From Chersky-840 sp035532735 (GTDB lineage: Bacteria; Actinomycetota; Acidimicrobiia; Acidimicrobiales; UBA8190), in NCBI GenBank assembly GCA_035532735.1, contig DATKQM010000037.1, positions 1 to 41,316 of the forward strand: 41,316 bases of DNA, written 5' to 3'. This document shows positions 7,850 to 16,585 of the stretch, piece by piece. The stretch's first letter is position 1; each line of letters starts with the position of its first letter. Under the pieces are notes generated by a model. That model was not told where the DNA came from. It saw only the letters and a program-made list of their open reading frames with translations, and ran no database searches. The translations under genes were made by a program, and so were the position numbers.

Positions 7850-8884
7850 TCAGTCCCACAACTCGAGTTGATCGGCACCGCGTTCGAGCGGGAAGTATCC
7901 CGGGAGCTCGTCTGACGGTGTGTCGAGATACACCTTGGCTTCGGGGGGCTGGGCAAAGCGGCCGTGGCTCCAGCGCACCTCCACGTGGCCCTGGACCGAC
8001 CGCCGCCGCATGGTGGCGCGCTCGACGTAGGTGACAGTCCAGTTCACCTGGGGCTGGCCCGACGTGGCGGCGACGATGTCGAGGCCCACGAAACGAAAAG
8101 CTTGGCGCCAGTCCCACGAGCTCGCCACGCGCAGGCGGAGCGATCTCCGGGGGTCGGCACCGAGGAGGAAGTAAGCGGCGTTGCCGATGCGTAGCAGCCG
8201 CCAGACCATCTTCTCGGCCGCCCCGCGGCGCGCTATGTTGTCGAGCCAACGTTGCGCGGACGCCGTGCTCACCTGCGCGCACAGCCGTCGGTAGGGCTCG
8301 CGCGCTTCCTCGGGATAGGTCCGGTCCGGAAGCGCGCGCCGGAGGCGCTGGCGATCCTCGGTGCCCAATTCGGCGAGGTCATCGGCGAGATCGGTGAGCC
8401 CCGTGGTGCGCCGGCAAGCGTCGTACAAAGCCCGCAGCTCGTCGGGGGCGACCACTTCGTACCAGTCGGTCTGCTCCCAATCACCCGAGGTGGCAAGCAG
8501 CCCGTCGAACAATCGGGCCGGGGAAGGGTTGGCGATATTCCGTGACAGGTACTTGCAGCTGACCAGGTAGACATGATCGATCCTGAGGTCGACAGGCGCC
8601 ACCTCGTCACCGGGCGGGCGACGTCCGCCGGTCCATTCGATCAGCCGAGGGCGTCGTCCCCGGAGTGCGTCCTCGGCGTCGAGGAATGCCCGTCCGTTGG
8701 CAAATGCAGTGGCAAATTCGCCGTCGAACCTTCCCGAGTCGTACAGGGCGTCGAGCTCAACCCAGATGTCTTCGGCTATGTCGAGCTGGCCGGGTCGTCG
8801 CGCCAGTGTGGCGGCAAGGTCGCCGAGGCCCAGAGTGCCGAGCGCGGTGGCGAGCTCGGTGACCGTCGTGCGGTCATCGGGCAC
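7850..8884 (-). CDS. Unrecognised protein paired with DNA methyltransferase; possible nuclease
   Basis: I do not recognise the family with certainty. The 344-residue protein is soluble. It holds a central hydrophobic strand pattern PVDLRIDHVYLVSCKYLS (about 97-114) with Asp99, Asp103 and Lys111, followed by ANPSPARLFDGLL. This resembles the D...xxK strand arrangement of PD-(D/E)XK nucleases, but the usual Glu before the Lys is Ser here, so activity is unproven. The C-terminal part (about 200-344) looks like a separate beta-rich domain with DWRQAFRFVGLDIVA and a strand with many Arg. Its GTG start overlaps the end of the methyltransferase gene by 11 bases, so the two are probably translated together. 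I infer that it is the restriction partner. Confidence 0.6.
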   Translation of the reverse strand: MPDDRTTVTELATALGTLGLGDLAATLARRPGQLDIAEDIWVELDALYDSGRFDGEFATAFANGRAFLDAEDALRGRRPRLIEWTGGRRPPGDEVAPVDLRIDHVYLVSCKYLSRNIANPSPARLFDGLLATSGDWEQTDWYEVVAPDELRALYDACRRTTGLTDLADDLAELGTEDRQRLRRALPDRTYPEEAREPYRRLCAQVSTASAQRWLDNIARRGAAEKMVWRLLRIGNAAYFLLGADPRRSLRLRVASSWDWRQAFRFVGLDIVAATSGQPQVNWTVTYVERATMRRRSVQGHVEVRWSHGRFAQPPEAKVYLDTPSDELPGYFPLERGADQLELWD

Positions 8885-10340
8885 GGGTCGCGCCGCGCCG
8901 GCTCTTCATCCCCGTCTCGACGCGCCGTTGGTCTGGCGCGGCCATCACAGTGTCGAGGCCGAGCGACGCATAGCGCGACAGGCGGGCCTCGTCTTCTGAT
9001 GAGCCGAGCTCGACCACGTCGTAGACGGCCCCGATCCCGCCCGCCGGCGCCGCGTCGCCGAGTGATCGCCACGCCCGTTCCCCGGCACTGCCCCGCACCG
9101 GGGCTGCGGTGGTGAGGAGCACGAAGGGGACCTCGGGCCACGCGGCGTGGATGACAGAGGCTTTGCCGAGCGCCTTCCACAGGGTGTCGGCGCGCCGCAG
9201 GCCGGTGTTGGAGGTACTGAATGCACCGGCGAAGTCGAAGAGCCACTGTCCTCCGGTGCGGTCGCGCCCGGTGAAGGCAACGTCCACGCCGGCGACGGGG
9301 CGCTTGCTCGCCACGACGTCGAAGAACCCGCACCGGCTGAGCATCTCTTGGGCCACGTCGCGCGCCCCGGTGCCGTCGCGCCGGGGTCGTTCGAGGGGGT
9401 CGCCCCCGCGTTCGATCAGTCGGTCGCGCTCGGCGCTGATTCGCTGCTCGGCGATGCGGACGTACTCGGACTCGGTGTCGTAGCCGACGAAATGGCGGTG
9501 GCTGCGCAGTGCGGCGGCCGCGGTCGAGCCCGATCCCATGAACGGGTCGAGGACGAGGTCGCCTTCGTAGGTGTAGAGCTCGATGAGCCGCAGGGGGAGC
9601 TCGACGGGGAACGGTGCCGGATGCCCGACGCGCGTGGCGCGCTCACTGGGCAGCTCCCAGACGTCGGTCGTGGCCTCGATGAACTCCTCCTTGGTCAGCG
9701 AGATCCCCGACGGCAGGCCGCGTTCCTGGCGGGCGGGACGAGAAAGGGCCCTGTCGAAGCGGCCCTTGCTGGCGATGACGACCCGTTCGGTCAGGTCGCG
9801 CAGGACGGGGTTGGCGGGGCTCCGGAACGAACCCCATGCGCACGACCCGCTGGCTCCCCGTGCTTTGAGCCAGACGACCTCACCGCGCAGCAGCAGCCCC
9901 AACCGGTCCTGGAGGATGGTGATCACATCCGCCGACAGTGACCGGTACGGCTTGCGACCCAGATTGGCCACGTTGACGGCGATGCGCCCCCCGGGCTCGA
10001 GCGTCCGGACGCATTCTGCGAAGACCTGGGTGAGCATGCCCAGGTAGTCGAGGTAGCTGGCCGGGATATGGCCTTCACCGAGCGCTTCTTCGTACTCCTT
10101 GCCGGCGAAGTACGGAGGTGAGGTCACCACCAGCGCCACCGAGGCGTCCTCGACCTCGTCCATGTGCCGGGCATCGCCGGTGACGATCTTGTCCTTGATG
10201 GGGGAGTTGTTGACGGTGTCGTGCTGGGACAGGACCGGAGGGCTGAACCGGTCGTAGAAGCCGCTGGCGTCGTGGCTCTCGCGCCGGCCCACGCCGAAGG
10301 CGGAGGTCGATGTGGGCCTGCGGACACGGCTCACTGGCAT
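8874..10340 (-). CDS. Site-specific DNA methyltransferase with extra C-terminal domain
   Basis: A 488-residue enzyme predicted to add a methyl group to an exocyclic amino group of DNA (N6-adenine or N4-cytosine). Motif IV TSPPY (73-77) comes before motif I DPFMGSGST (265-273), the beta-class order. SPPY leaves base specificity open. After the methyltransferase fold, residues about 325-470 form an unexplained domain with GVDVAF, WLFDFAGAFS and ADTLWKALGKA; the Asp353...Asp369 spacing and following Lys residues suggest, weakly, a degenerate PD-(D/E)XK fold. The start may be the ATG at 10340 or the GTG at 10334; GGGAG fits the latter better. The next gene downstream overlaps by 11 bases. Confidence 0.88.
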   Translation of the reverse strand: MPVSRVRRPTSTSAFGVGRRESHDASGFYDRFSPPVLSQHDTVNNSPIKDKIVTGDARHMDEVEDASVALVVTSPPYFAGKEYEEALGEGHIPASYLDYLGMLTQVFAECVRTLEPGGRIAVNVANLGRKPYRSLSADVITILQDRLGLLLRGEVVWLKARGASGSCAWGSFRSPANPVLRDLTERVVIASKGRFDRALSRPARQERGLPSGISLTKEEFIEATTDVWELPSERATRVGHPAPFPVELPLRLIELYTYEGDLVLDPFMGSGSTAAAALRSHRHFVGYDTESEYVRIAEQRISAERDRLIERGGDPLERPRRDGTGARDVAQEMLSRCGFFDVVASKRPVAGVDVAFTGRDRTGGQWLFDFAGAFSTSNTGLRRADTLWKALGKASVIHAAWPEVPFVLLTTAAPVRGSAGERAWRSLGDAAPAGGIGAVYDVVELGSSEDEARLSRYASLGLDTVMAAPDQRRVETGMKSRRGATRAR

Positions 10341-10409
10341 GGCTCCCGATAGACGCAGGCGGAAAGGCGTCGTCCGCTCATGCGTTGCATTGATAGTACC
10401 GAGGTGTGA

Positions 10410-10427
10410 CGGTCCTGCAGCGGACCG
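10410..10427 (-). terminator. Weak hairpin downstream of thiolase gene
   Basis: CGGTCC (10410-10415) and GGACCG (10422-10427) can pair around a 6-base loop about 40 bases after the thiolase stop. There is no T run, so its role as a terminator is only possible. Confidence 0.25.
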
Positions 10428-10465
10428 CGCGCGGCGGTGTCAGACGCTCTGATCAGGCGGTTGGA

Positions 10466-11650
10466 TCAGCCGATGGTACGCACGACGAGGGCGTCACCCT
10501 GGCCACCACCACCGCACAGGCTGGCCGCACCGAGACCGCCGCCGCGGCGGCGCAGCTCGTGAAGCATGGTCAGCGCCAGCCGGGTCCCGGACATGCCGAT
10601 GGGGTGCCCGAGCGCGATCGCCCCGCCGTTGACGTTCGTGACCTCGTCGGTGATCCCGAGCTCGGCCATCGAGGCCAGGCCCACGACTGCGAACGCCTCG
10701 TTGAGCTCGAACAGAGAGACGTCGCTCGGCGCTTTCCCGACCTTGGCCAGCGCTTGCACGACGGCATTGGCCGGCTGCAGCAGGAGCGAGGCGTCGGGGC
10801 CCGCCACCTGCCCGTAGCTGACAACCTCTCCGAGAGGCGTCACCCCGAGGGCCTCGGCCCGGGCCTTCGACGTCACGACCACTGCCGCCCCGCCGTCGGA
10901 GATCTGACTGGCGTTGCCGGCGGTGATGGTCCCCTCCTTGTCGAAGGCGGCCTTCAACCCACCGAGCGACTCCGCCGTCGTGCCGGGTCGGACCCCTTCA
11001 TCGGTGTCCACCACGATGGGGTCGCCCTTGCGTTGGGGCACGGACACGGGGACGATCTCGTCGGCGAAGCGGCCGTCTTTGATGGCGGTGGCGGCCCGCT
11101 CGTGCGACAACGCGGCAAAGCTGTCCTGGGCGGTCCGCGAGAACTTCGCCTCCCGGTTGTACTGCTCGGTCCCCAGTCCCATCGCACAGTGGTCGAACTG
11201 GCAGTAGAGGCCGTCGTACATCATCGAGTCGACGAGGGTGCCGTCCCCGGCCCGGTAGCCGGCCCGGGCACCGGGCAGGAGATAGGGGGCTTGGGTCATC
11301 GACTCCATGCCCCCCGCCACCACGACATCGGCTTCGCCGGCTGCGATGAGCATGTCGGCGAGGTAGATGCTGTTGAGCCCCGACAGACAGACCTTGTTGA
11401 TGGTGGTGGCCGGGACCGACATCGGGATCCCGCCCTTGGTGGCGGCCTGGCGGGCCGTGATCTGGCCTTGGCCGGCCTGAAGCACGTGGCCCATGAACAC
11501 GTAGTCGACGTCCTGGGCGGAGACCCCGGCCCGCTCGAGGGCGGCCGCGATGGCAAAGCCACCGAGATCCATGGCGCTGAATCCGGCCAGGGCCCCCGAG
11601 AGCTTGCCGATGGGGGTACGGGCCCCTGCGAGGATGACGGAACCGGGCAT
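10466..11650 (-). CDS. Acetyl-CoA acetyltransferase (thiolase)
   Basis: A 394-residue thiolase that condenses two acetyl-CoA to acetoacetyl-CoA, or runs in reverse in degradation. The catalytic residues are present: nucleophile Cys88 in KVCLSG, NEAF before the C-terminal lobe, His349 in GHPIG and Cys379 in LCGGGGQG. These positions almost match those of biosynthetic thiolases such as PhaA. GGAGGT lies 7 bases before the ATG. It is divergent from the crotonyl-CoA carboxylase/reductase gene, with 176 bases between them, which suggests that it feeds the ethylmalonyl-CoA pathway encoded nearby. Confidence 0.95.
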   Translation of the reverse strand: MPGSVILAGARTPIGKLSGALAGFSAMDLGGFAIAAALERAGVSAQDVDYVFMGHVLQAGQGQITARQAATKGGIPMSVPATTINKVCLSGLNSIYLADMLIAAGEADVVVAGGMESMTQAPYLLPGARAGYRAGDGTLVDSMMYDGLYCQFDHCAMGLGTEQYNREAKFSRTAQDSFAALSHERAATAIKDGRFADEIVPVSVPQRKGDPIVVDTDEGVRPGTTAESLGGLKAAFDKEGTITAGNASQISDGGAAVVVTSKARAEALGVTPLGEVVSYGQVAGPDASLLLQPANAVVQALAKVGKAPSDVSLFELNEAFAVVGLASMAELGITDEVTNVNGGAIALGHPIGMSGTRLALTMLHELRRRGGGLGAASLCGGGGQGDALVVRTIG

Positions 11651-11812
11651 GGAAGTGACCTCCGATGGACTGTGTCAGCCGGACAGGCCGGTAGCGGGCC
11701 CCGGTACTGGGCCCGGGTGGTGGGCAGAGGCCCATTCTACGGGAGGATCCGGGTCCCCCGCCGGGTCGACTCAAGTTCGGGCGCGGCCTGGGAAGCGGCG
11801 GGAACAGGCGGG

Positions 11813-11818
11813 TAGGGT
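11813..11818 (+). promoter_or_regulatory. -10 element of ccr (leaderless)
   Basis: TAGGGT, 8 bases before the ccr ATG; no good ribosome binding site is seen. Confidence 0.5.
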
Positions 11819-11826
11819 GCGTCCCC

Positions 11827-13167
11827 ATGCAGGCATTCCGTGAGGCCATTGTGGCGGGTGCGAACGGCGACGAGCTGGGCGCCCTGGCGCTGCCCGAGTT
11901 CTATCGCGCCGCCCATGTCCGTCGTGACGAGGTCGAGATGTTCGCGGGGGTCGACTCGGCCGACAAGGACCCCCGGAAGTCGCTCCATGTGTCGGAGGTC
12001 CCCGTCCCCGAGCTCGCTCCCGACGAGGCCTACCTGGCGGTCATGGCCTCCTCGATCAACTTCAACACCGTGTGGACGTCGATCTTCGAGCCCCTCCCGA
12101 CCTTCGGGTTCCTCGACCGCCTAGGCAAGGAGAGCGCCTGGGGGGCGCGCCATGCCCTCGACCACCATGTCGTCGGATCCGATGCTTCTGGTGTCGTGCT
12201 CCGGGTCGGCTCGGCGGTGCGGAACTGGCGACCGGGGGACAAGGTCGTCGTGCACTGCAACTACGTCGACGACCAGGATCCCTCGGCCCACGACGATTCC
12301 ATGCTGGCGGCCAATCAACGCATCTGGGGATTCGAGTCGAACTTCGGCGGTCTGGCCGACCTCGCCGTGGTGAAGGCCAATCAGCTCATGCCCAAGGCGC
12401 GACACCTGAGTTGGGAAGAGGCGGCGATCAACGCCCTGTGCAACTCGACGGCCTATCGGATGCTCGTCTCGCGCAACGGGGCACCCATGAAGCAGGGCGA
12501 CAGGGTCCTCGTCTGGGGTGGGAGCGGTGGCCTCGGGAGCTACGCCGTCCAACACGTGATGAACGGGGGTGGGACACCGGTTGCGGTGGTCTCCTCGCCC
12601 GACAAGGTGGACCTGCTGCACCAGCTGGGCGTCGAGGCCGTGATCGACCGTGCCGCGGCCGGGTACCGGTTCTGGAAGGACGAGCACACCCAGGACGAGT
12701 CGGAATGGCGTCGCTTCGGCAAGGAAGTCCGTGCCTTGGTGGGAGCGGAGCCCGACATCGTCTTCGAGCATCCCGGTCGTCAGACCATGGGTGCGTCGGT
12801 GTTCGTCTGCAAGCGGGCCGGGACCATCGTCACGTGCGCGGCCACCTCGGGCTACATGATCGAGTACGACAACCGCCACCTGTGGATGAAGCTCAAGACC
12901 ATCAAGGGCTCGCACTTCGCCAACTACCGCGAGGCCTGGGATGCCAACCAGCTCGTCTGTGACGGCAAGGTGGTGCCCCCGTTGTCGGCGCTCTACCCCC
13001 TCGACGAGGTCGGGGACGCCGCCTTCCAGGTACACCACAACTTGCACGAGGGAAAGATCGGAGTGCTGTGCCTCGCACCCGAAGAGGGCCTCGGCATCGA
13101 CGACCCCGAGCTGCGGGCTCGCGTCGGGGAGGATCGGATCACGTTGTTCCGGAGGCACGAGGCATGA
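11827..13167 (+). CDS. ccr: Crotonyl-CoA carboxylase/reductase
   Basis: A 446-residue medium-chain dehydrogenase/reductase that reduces and carboxylates crotonyl-CoA to (2S)-ethylmalonyl-CoA with NADPH and CO2, the defining step of the ethylmalonyl-CoA pathway. The sequence shows the NADPH site GGSGGLGSYAVQ (231-242), HHVVGSDASGVVLRVG, and the residues known to hold CO2 in this family: Asn80 (INFNTVW), Phe169-Glu170 (WGFESNFGG) and His363 (GSHFANY). Presence of all four argues for a true carboxylase and not a plain enoyl reductase. The epimerase gene overlaps its stop codon (ATGA). A mutase of the ethylmalonyl type nearby supports assimilation and not only polyketide extender supply. Confidence 0.96.
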   Translation: MQAFREAIVAGANGDELGALALPEFYRAAHVRRDEVEMFAGVDSADKDPRKSLHVSEVPVPELAPDEAYLAVMASSINFNTVWTSIFEPLPTFGFLDRLGKESAWGARHALDHHVVGSDASGVVLRVGSAVRNWRPGDKVVVHCNYVDDQDPSAHDDSMLAANQRIWGFESNFGGLADLAVVKANQLMPKARHLSWEEAAINALCNSTAYRMLVSRNGAPMKQGDRVLVWGGSGGLGSYAVQHVMNGGGTPVAVVSSPDKVDLLHQLGVEAVIDRAAAGYRFWKDEHTQDESEWRRFGKEVRALVGAEPDIVFEHPGRQTMGASVFVCKRAGTIVTCAATSGYMIEYDNRHLWMKLKTIKGSHFANYREAWDANQLVCDGKVVPPLSALYPLDEVGDAAFQVHHNLHEGKIGVLCLAPEEGLGIDDPELRARVGEDRITLFRRHEA

Positions 13168-13604
13168 CCGCCCCAGCCGGCCCGGGAGCAGCGCACGCCT
13201 TGCTCACCGAGATCGACCACGTCGGGATCGCGGTGCGTGACCTCGACGCTGCCATCGCCTACTACCGCGAGACCTTCGGTGCCACTGTCAGCCACCGCGA
13301 GTGCATCGACCTCGACGGTGTGGAGGAGGCGCTCATCTCCGTGGCCGACTCCTACATCCAGCTCCTCATGCCGACGCGCCCCGACTCACCGGTGGCCCGG
13401 TTCCTCGAACGCAGAGGTGAGGGGTTGCATCACGTCGGATACCGAGTCGACGACTGCGCCACGGCACTGGAGTCTGTGCGCCACGGGGGTGGGACCCTCA
13501 TCGACGAAGCGCCCCGGCCCGGCTCGCGGGGGACGACGGTTGCCTTCGTGCATCCCAAGGGGGCGTTCGGCACGCTGATTGAGCTGGTCCAGGAGCCCGC
13601 CTGA
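13164..13604 (+). CDS. mce: Methylmalonyl/ethylmalonyl-CoA epimerase
   Basis: A 146-residue vicinal-oxygen-chelate enzyme that interconverts the 2R and 2S forms of methylmalonyl-CoA and, in this pathway, ethylmalonyl-CoA. Metal ligands by motif are His19 (DHVGIAV), Gln66 (YIQLLMP), His90 (LHHVGYRV) and Glu140 (LIELV). The ATG at 13164 overlaps the ccr stop in ATGA, so translation is coupled. An upstream in-frame start inside ccr is possible but would add a Pro/Arg-rich tail foreign to the family. Only 2 bases separate its end from the convergent propeller gene. Confidence 0.94.
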   Translation: MTAPAGPGAAHALLTEIDHVGIAVRDLDAAIAYYRETFGATVSHRECIDLDGVEEALISVADSYIQLLMPTRPDSPVARFLERRGEGLHHVGYRVDDCATALESVRHGGGTLIDEAPRPGSRGTTVAFVHPKGAFGTLIELVQEPA

Positions 13605-13606
13605 GA

Positions 13607-14917
13607 TCAGGTGGTGAAGCGCATTACCGTGCCGGGATTGGCGGTGGTGCCCCACAGCGTTGCGCCGTTCTGGATCACCAGTTGGCGGATGACGCCGGGG
13701 ACCTGCACCGGCATCCCTGTCTGTTGGCCCGTGGCCGGGTTGAGTGCCACCACCACCCCCTGTTGGCCGTCGGCAACCCACAACCGGTTGTGCCAGACCG
13801 CCACCATTTCGGGGTTGGCGGGGACGCCGCCACTGGCTCCACCCACGGTGTAAGTCGCTGTCACCCGCATCGAGGCGGGGTCGACGCGCGACACCGAGCC
13901 GGACTTCACGTTCGCCACCCACACCGACCCGTCGCCCACGCCGACCCCGAAGGGGCCTTGGCCCACGTGGAGCGTCCTCCAATGCAACACGCCGTCGACG
14001 GGACGGGGGTCGACCCGGGTGAGTGAGTTGGTCTGTCCACTCACCCATACGCCGTGGGGGCCGATGGCGAGACGGACGGCTCCATCGGGGAGCGATCCCG
14101 ACGCCAAGACGTTGCCGGTACGGGGATCGATGAGACTGACCGATCCGGCCACGAGGCTCGCCACCCAGATCCCGCCGTCACCAGCGGCGAGCGACACCGG
14201 CCCCTCGGGCACCGGGATGGGGGACCCCACCACGGCCGAGGTCTTGGGGTTGATCTCCCACACCTGGCTCCCGGCAATGTCAGCCACCCAGATGCGGTCG
14301 AAGCCCGTTACCACCGCGATCGGCCTTCCCCCCAGGCGCAGCGGGCGACCCAGCAAGGTGCCGGTGGTGGGGTTGAAGTGCCTGACCGTGCCGGTGTGAT
14401 CGTCGGCCAGCCATCCGCCTGTCGAGTCGAAGGTGACCGACGCCGCCACCGAGTGGGTGACGACGACGGCACTGGCGGGGGGAGGGCCGTCAGCGGACGG
14501 AGTCGACGGCGAGGTGAGAGCGTCGATACCGAGGGCCATGGCGATGACGAGGGCAAGACCGAGACTGAGAACCACGCCGACTCCTCGCCGGGTGAGCTTC
14601 ATCTTGGCCTTGGGGCGCGGGCCGGTTTGCCGGGCGCGAGCCGGCGCCGGCTCGTCTTCCAGGGCGCGAAGTGTGTCTTGGGGGGAGCGAGCCCTTGTCG
14701 GGCCCGTGGTCTGCGTCGGGGCCTGCGGTCCGGCACCCGCTCGTGGCGGCATCATGATGCCCGCGGGCGGGGTCTGGTCCGGGTCCGGCTGATCGGCCCT
14801 GGGGCGCTGGTGCTCGAGCTGGTTCCCCGTCGGGGTCACCACTCCATCCTGGTCTCGTGACGACCCGCGCGGGGTGATCGTCGGCCTGCGCCCGTCATCG
14901 GACCCGCCCTCGGGCAT
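13607..14917 (-). CDS. Membrane-anchored seven-blade beta-propeller protein
   Basis: About 436 residues from the ATG at 14917. The N terminus is polar and Pro/Arg-rich and probably cytoplasmic. One transmembrane helix follows (GVGVVLSLGLALVIAMALG, about 113-131) after a KAKMKLTRR basic patch, then an outside domain. That domain has seven repeats of the pattern W-V-A-(D/N/S)...G-S-V-x-x-(I/V)-(D/N)-P-x-T, each starting with GGWLADD, RIWVADI, GIWVASL, GVWVSGQ, SVWVANV, RLWVADG or TLWGTTA. This is the YVTN/NHL type of propeller. Its partner is unknown. The open frame extends to 15037, but that would overlap the pccB promoter and start, so I prefer a later start; the exact codon is uncertain. Confidence 0.78.
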   Translation of the reverse strand: MPEGGSDDGRRPTITPRGSSRDQDGVVTPTGNQLEHQRPRADQPDPDQTPPAGIMMPPRAGAGPQAPTQTTGPTRARSPQDTLRALEDEPAPARARQTGPRPKAKMKLTRRGVGVVLSLGLALVIAMALGIDALTSPSTPSADGPPPASAVVVTHSVAASVTFDSTGGWLADDHTGTVRHFNPTTGTLLGRPLRLGGRPIAVVTGFDRIWVADIAGSQVWEINPKTSAVVGSPIPVPEGPVSLAAGDGGIWVASLVAGSVSLIDPRTGNVLASGSLPDGAVRLAIGPHGVWVSGQTNSLTRVDPRPVDGVLHWRTLHVGQGPFGVGVGDGSVWVANVKSGSVSRVDPASMRVTATYTVGGASGGVPANPEMVAVWHNRLWVADGQQGVVVALNPATGQQTGMPVQVPGVIRQLVIQNGATLWGTTANPGTVMRFTT

Positions 14918-15014
14918 GCGACGCGGCCGACCTCGAGCCCCGCCACCTGGTTTTGGAGTGTGCGAGGTCGTGACGCGCTGCGGCCCGACGTGTCGCTCGC
15001 GCAGGGACCTCCGG

Positions 15015-15020
15015 TAGCCT
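15015..15020 (+). promoter_or_regulatory. -10 element of pccB (leaderless)
   Basis: TAGCCT, 8 bases before the ATG at 15029; supports this start over the ATG at 15041. Confidence 0.5.
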
Positions 15021-15028
15021 CTCGGCCC

Positions 15029-16585
15029 ATGGACCACCCCATGTCACAACGGCTGGCCGAGCTCAAGGCCCGCAAGGAGGAGGCCCTTCACGCTGGTTCG
15101 CCCCACGCCGTGGAGCGCCAGCACGCCAAGGGGAAGATGACCGCCCGGGAGCGGATCGAGTACCTCCTCGACGACGGATCGTTCCAGGAGCTCGACATGC
15201 TGGCCCGGCACCGGGCGCACGGCATGGGCCTCGAGGAGAAGCGTCCGTACACCGACGGTGTCATCACCGGGTTCGGCACCATCGACGGCCGACGGGTGTG
15301 TGCCTTCAGCCAGGACTTCACCGTCTTCGGCGGCGCGCTCGGCGAGGTGTTCGCCGAGAAGATCCACAAGGTCATGGACCTCGCCGAGTCGATCGGCGTG
15401 CCCATGATCGGGCTCAATGACGGGGCGGGGGCTCGTATCCAAGAAGGCGTCGTCTCATTGCACTCCTACGGCGGGATCTTCCACCGCAATGTGAAGGCGT
15501 CGGGAGTCATCCCGCAGATCAGCGTGATCATGGGCCCCTGTGCAGGTGGCGCGGTGTATTCACCCGCCATGACGGACTTCATCTTCATGGTCAACCAGTC
15601 GAGCCACATGTTCATCACGGGGCCCGACGTCGTGAAGACCGTCACGGGGGAGGACGTCACCCTCGAAGAGCTCGGTGGTGCCATGAGCCACGCCACGAAG
15701 TCGGGAGTGGCCACGTTCGTCGCGCCCGACGAAAAGACGTGTCTGGACGAGGTCCGCTATCTCTTGTCCTTCCTGCCCTCGAACAACCTCGAGGAGCCGC
15801 CGCTCGTCGAGACCGACGACGACCCCGACCGGGGTACCCCCGAGCTGGTCGACCTTATGCCCAGCCTGCCGACGCAGCCCTACGACATGAAGCGGGTCAT
15901 CACCTCGGTCGTCGACGAAGGGGACTACTTCGAGGTCCACCCGCACTGGGCCATGAACATCACCTGCGGGTTCGCTCGGATCGACCGGCGTGTCGTGGGC
16001 ATCGTCGGCAACCAGCCCGCCGTGCTCGCCGGCGTGCTCGACATCGACTCATCGGAGAAGGCGGCGCGCTTTGTCCGCACCTGCGACGCATTCAACATCC
16101 CGTTGGTCACCTTCGTCGACGTTCCGGGATTCATGCCTGGGACCGATCAGGAATACGGCGGGATTATCCGTCACGGTGCCAAATTGCTGTACGCGTACTG
16201 CGAGGCGACCGTGCCACGCATCCAGGTCATCACCCGCAAGGCCTACGGCGGGGCCTATGTCGTCATGAACTCCAAGTCGATCGGTGCCGACCTCGCCTTC
16301 GCGTGGCCATCGGCGGAGCTGGCGGTCATGGGGCCCCAGGGTGCGGTCGAGATCGTCTACCGGCGTGAGTTGACCGAGGCCGCCGACCCCGCGGCGCGGC
16401 GTGCGGAGCTCGTCGAGGAGTACACCGAGCGCTACGCCAATCCGTATGTGGCCGCCGAGCGGGGCTACGTCGACGATGTGATCGACCCCACCGAGACCCG
16501 CCGGGTCCTCGTGCGCAGTTTGCGCCTCCTCGCCTCCAAGCGTGAAGAGCTGCCACGCCGCAAGCACGGGAACGTGCCTTTGTGA
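15029..16585 (+). CDS. pccB: Acyl-CoA (propionyl-CoA) carboxylase beta subunit
   Basis: A 518-residue carboxyltransferase that moves CO2 from biotin to propionyl-CoA (or acetyl-CoA), giving methylmalonyl-CoA. It shows the two crotonase-like halves: N-terminal GLNDGAGARIQEGVVSL with GPCAGGAVYSPAMTDF (oxyanion region), and C-terminal VPGFMPGTDQEYGGIIRHGAK with RKAYGGAYVVMNS. No biotin or biotin carboxylase subunit lies in this window, so the alpha subunit must be encoded elsewhere. A TAGCCT hexamer lies 8 bases before the ATG. The epsilon subunit gene overlaps its stop in GTGA. Propionyl-CoA is the most likely substrate given the epimerase and mutase nearby. Confidence 0.94.
   Translation: MDHPMSQRLAELKARKEEALHAGSPHAVERQHAKGKMTARERIEYLLDDGSFQELDMLARHRAHGMGLEEKRPYTDGVITGFGTIDGRRVCAFSQDFTVFGGALGEVFAEKIHKVMDLAESIGVPMIGLNDGAGARIQEGVVSLHSYGGIFHRNVKASGVIPQISVIMGPCAGGAVYSPAMTDFIFMVNQSSHMFITGPDVVKTVTGEDVTLEELGGAMSHATKSGVATFVAPDEKTCLDEVRYLLSFLPSNNLEEPPLVETDDDPDRGTPELVDLMPSLPTQPYDMKRVITSVVDEGDYFEVHPHWAMNITCGFARIDRRVVGIVGNQPAVLAGVLDIDSSEKAARFVRTCDAFNIPLVTFVDVPGFMPGTDQEYGGIIRHGAKLLYAYCEATVPRIQVITRKAYGGAYVVMNSKSIGADLAFAWPSAELAVMGPQGAVEIVYRRELTEAADPAARRAELVEEYTERYANPYVAAERGYVDDVIDPTETRRVLVRSLRLLASKREELPRRKHGNVPL

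Noticed and set aside
10406..11815. Plus-strand 469-codon frame opposite the thiolase gene
   Set aside because: Shadow of thiolase, which has a complete catalytic set and a good ribosome binding site.
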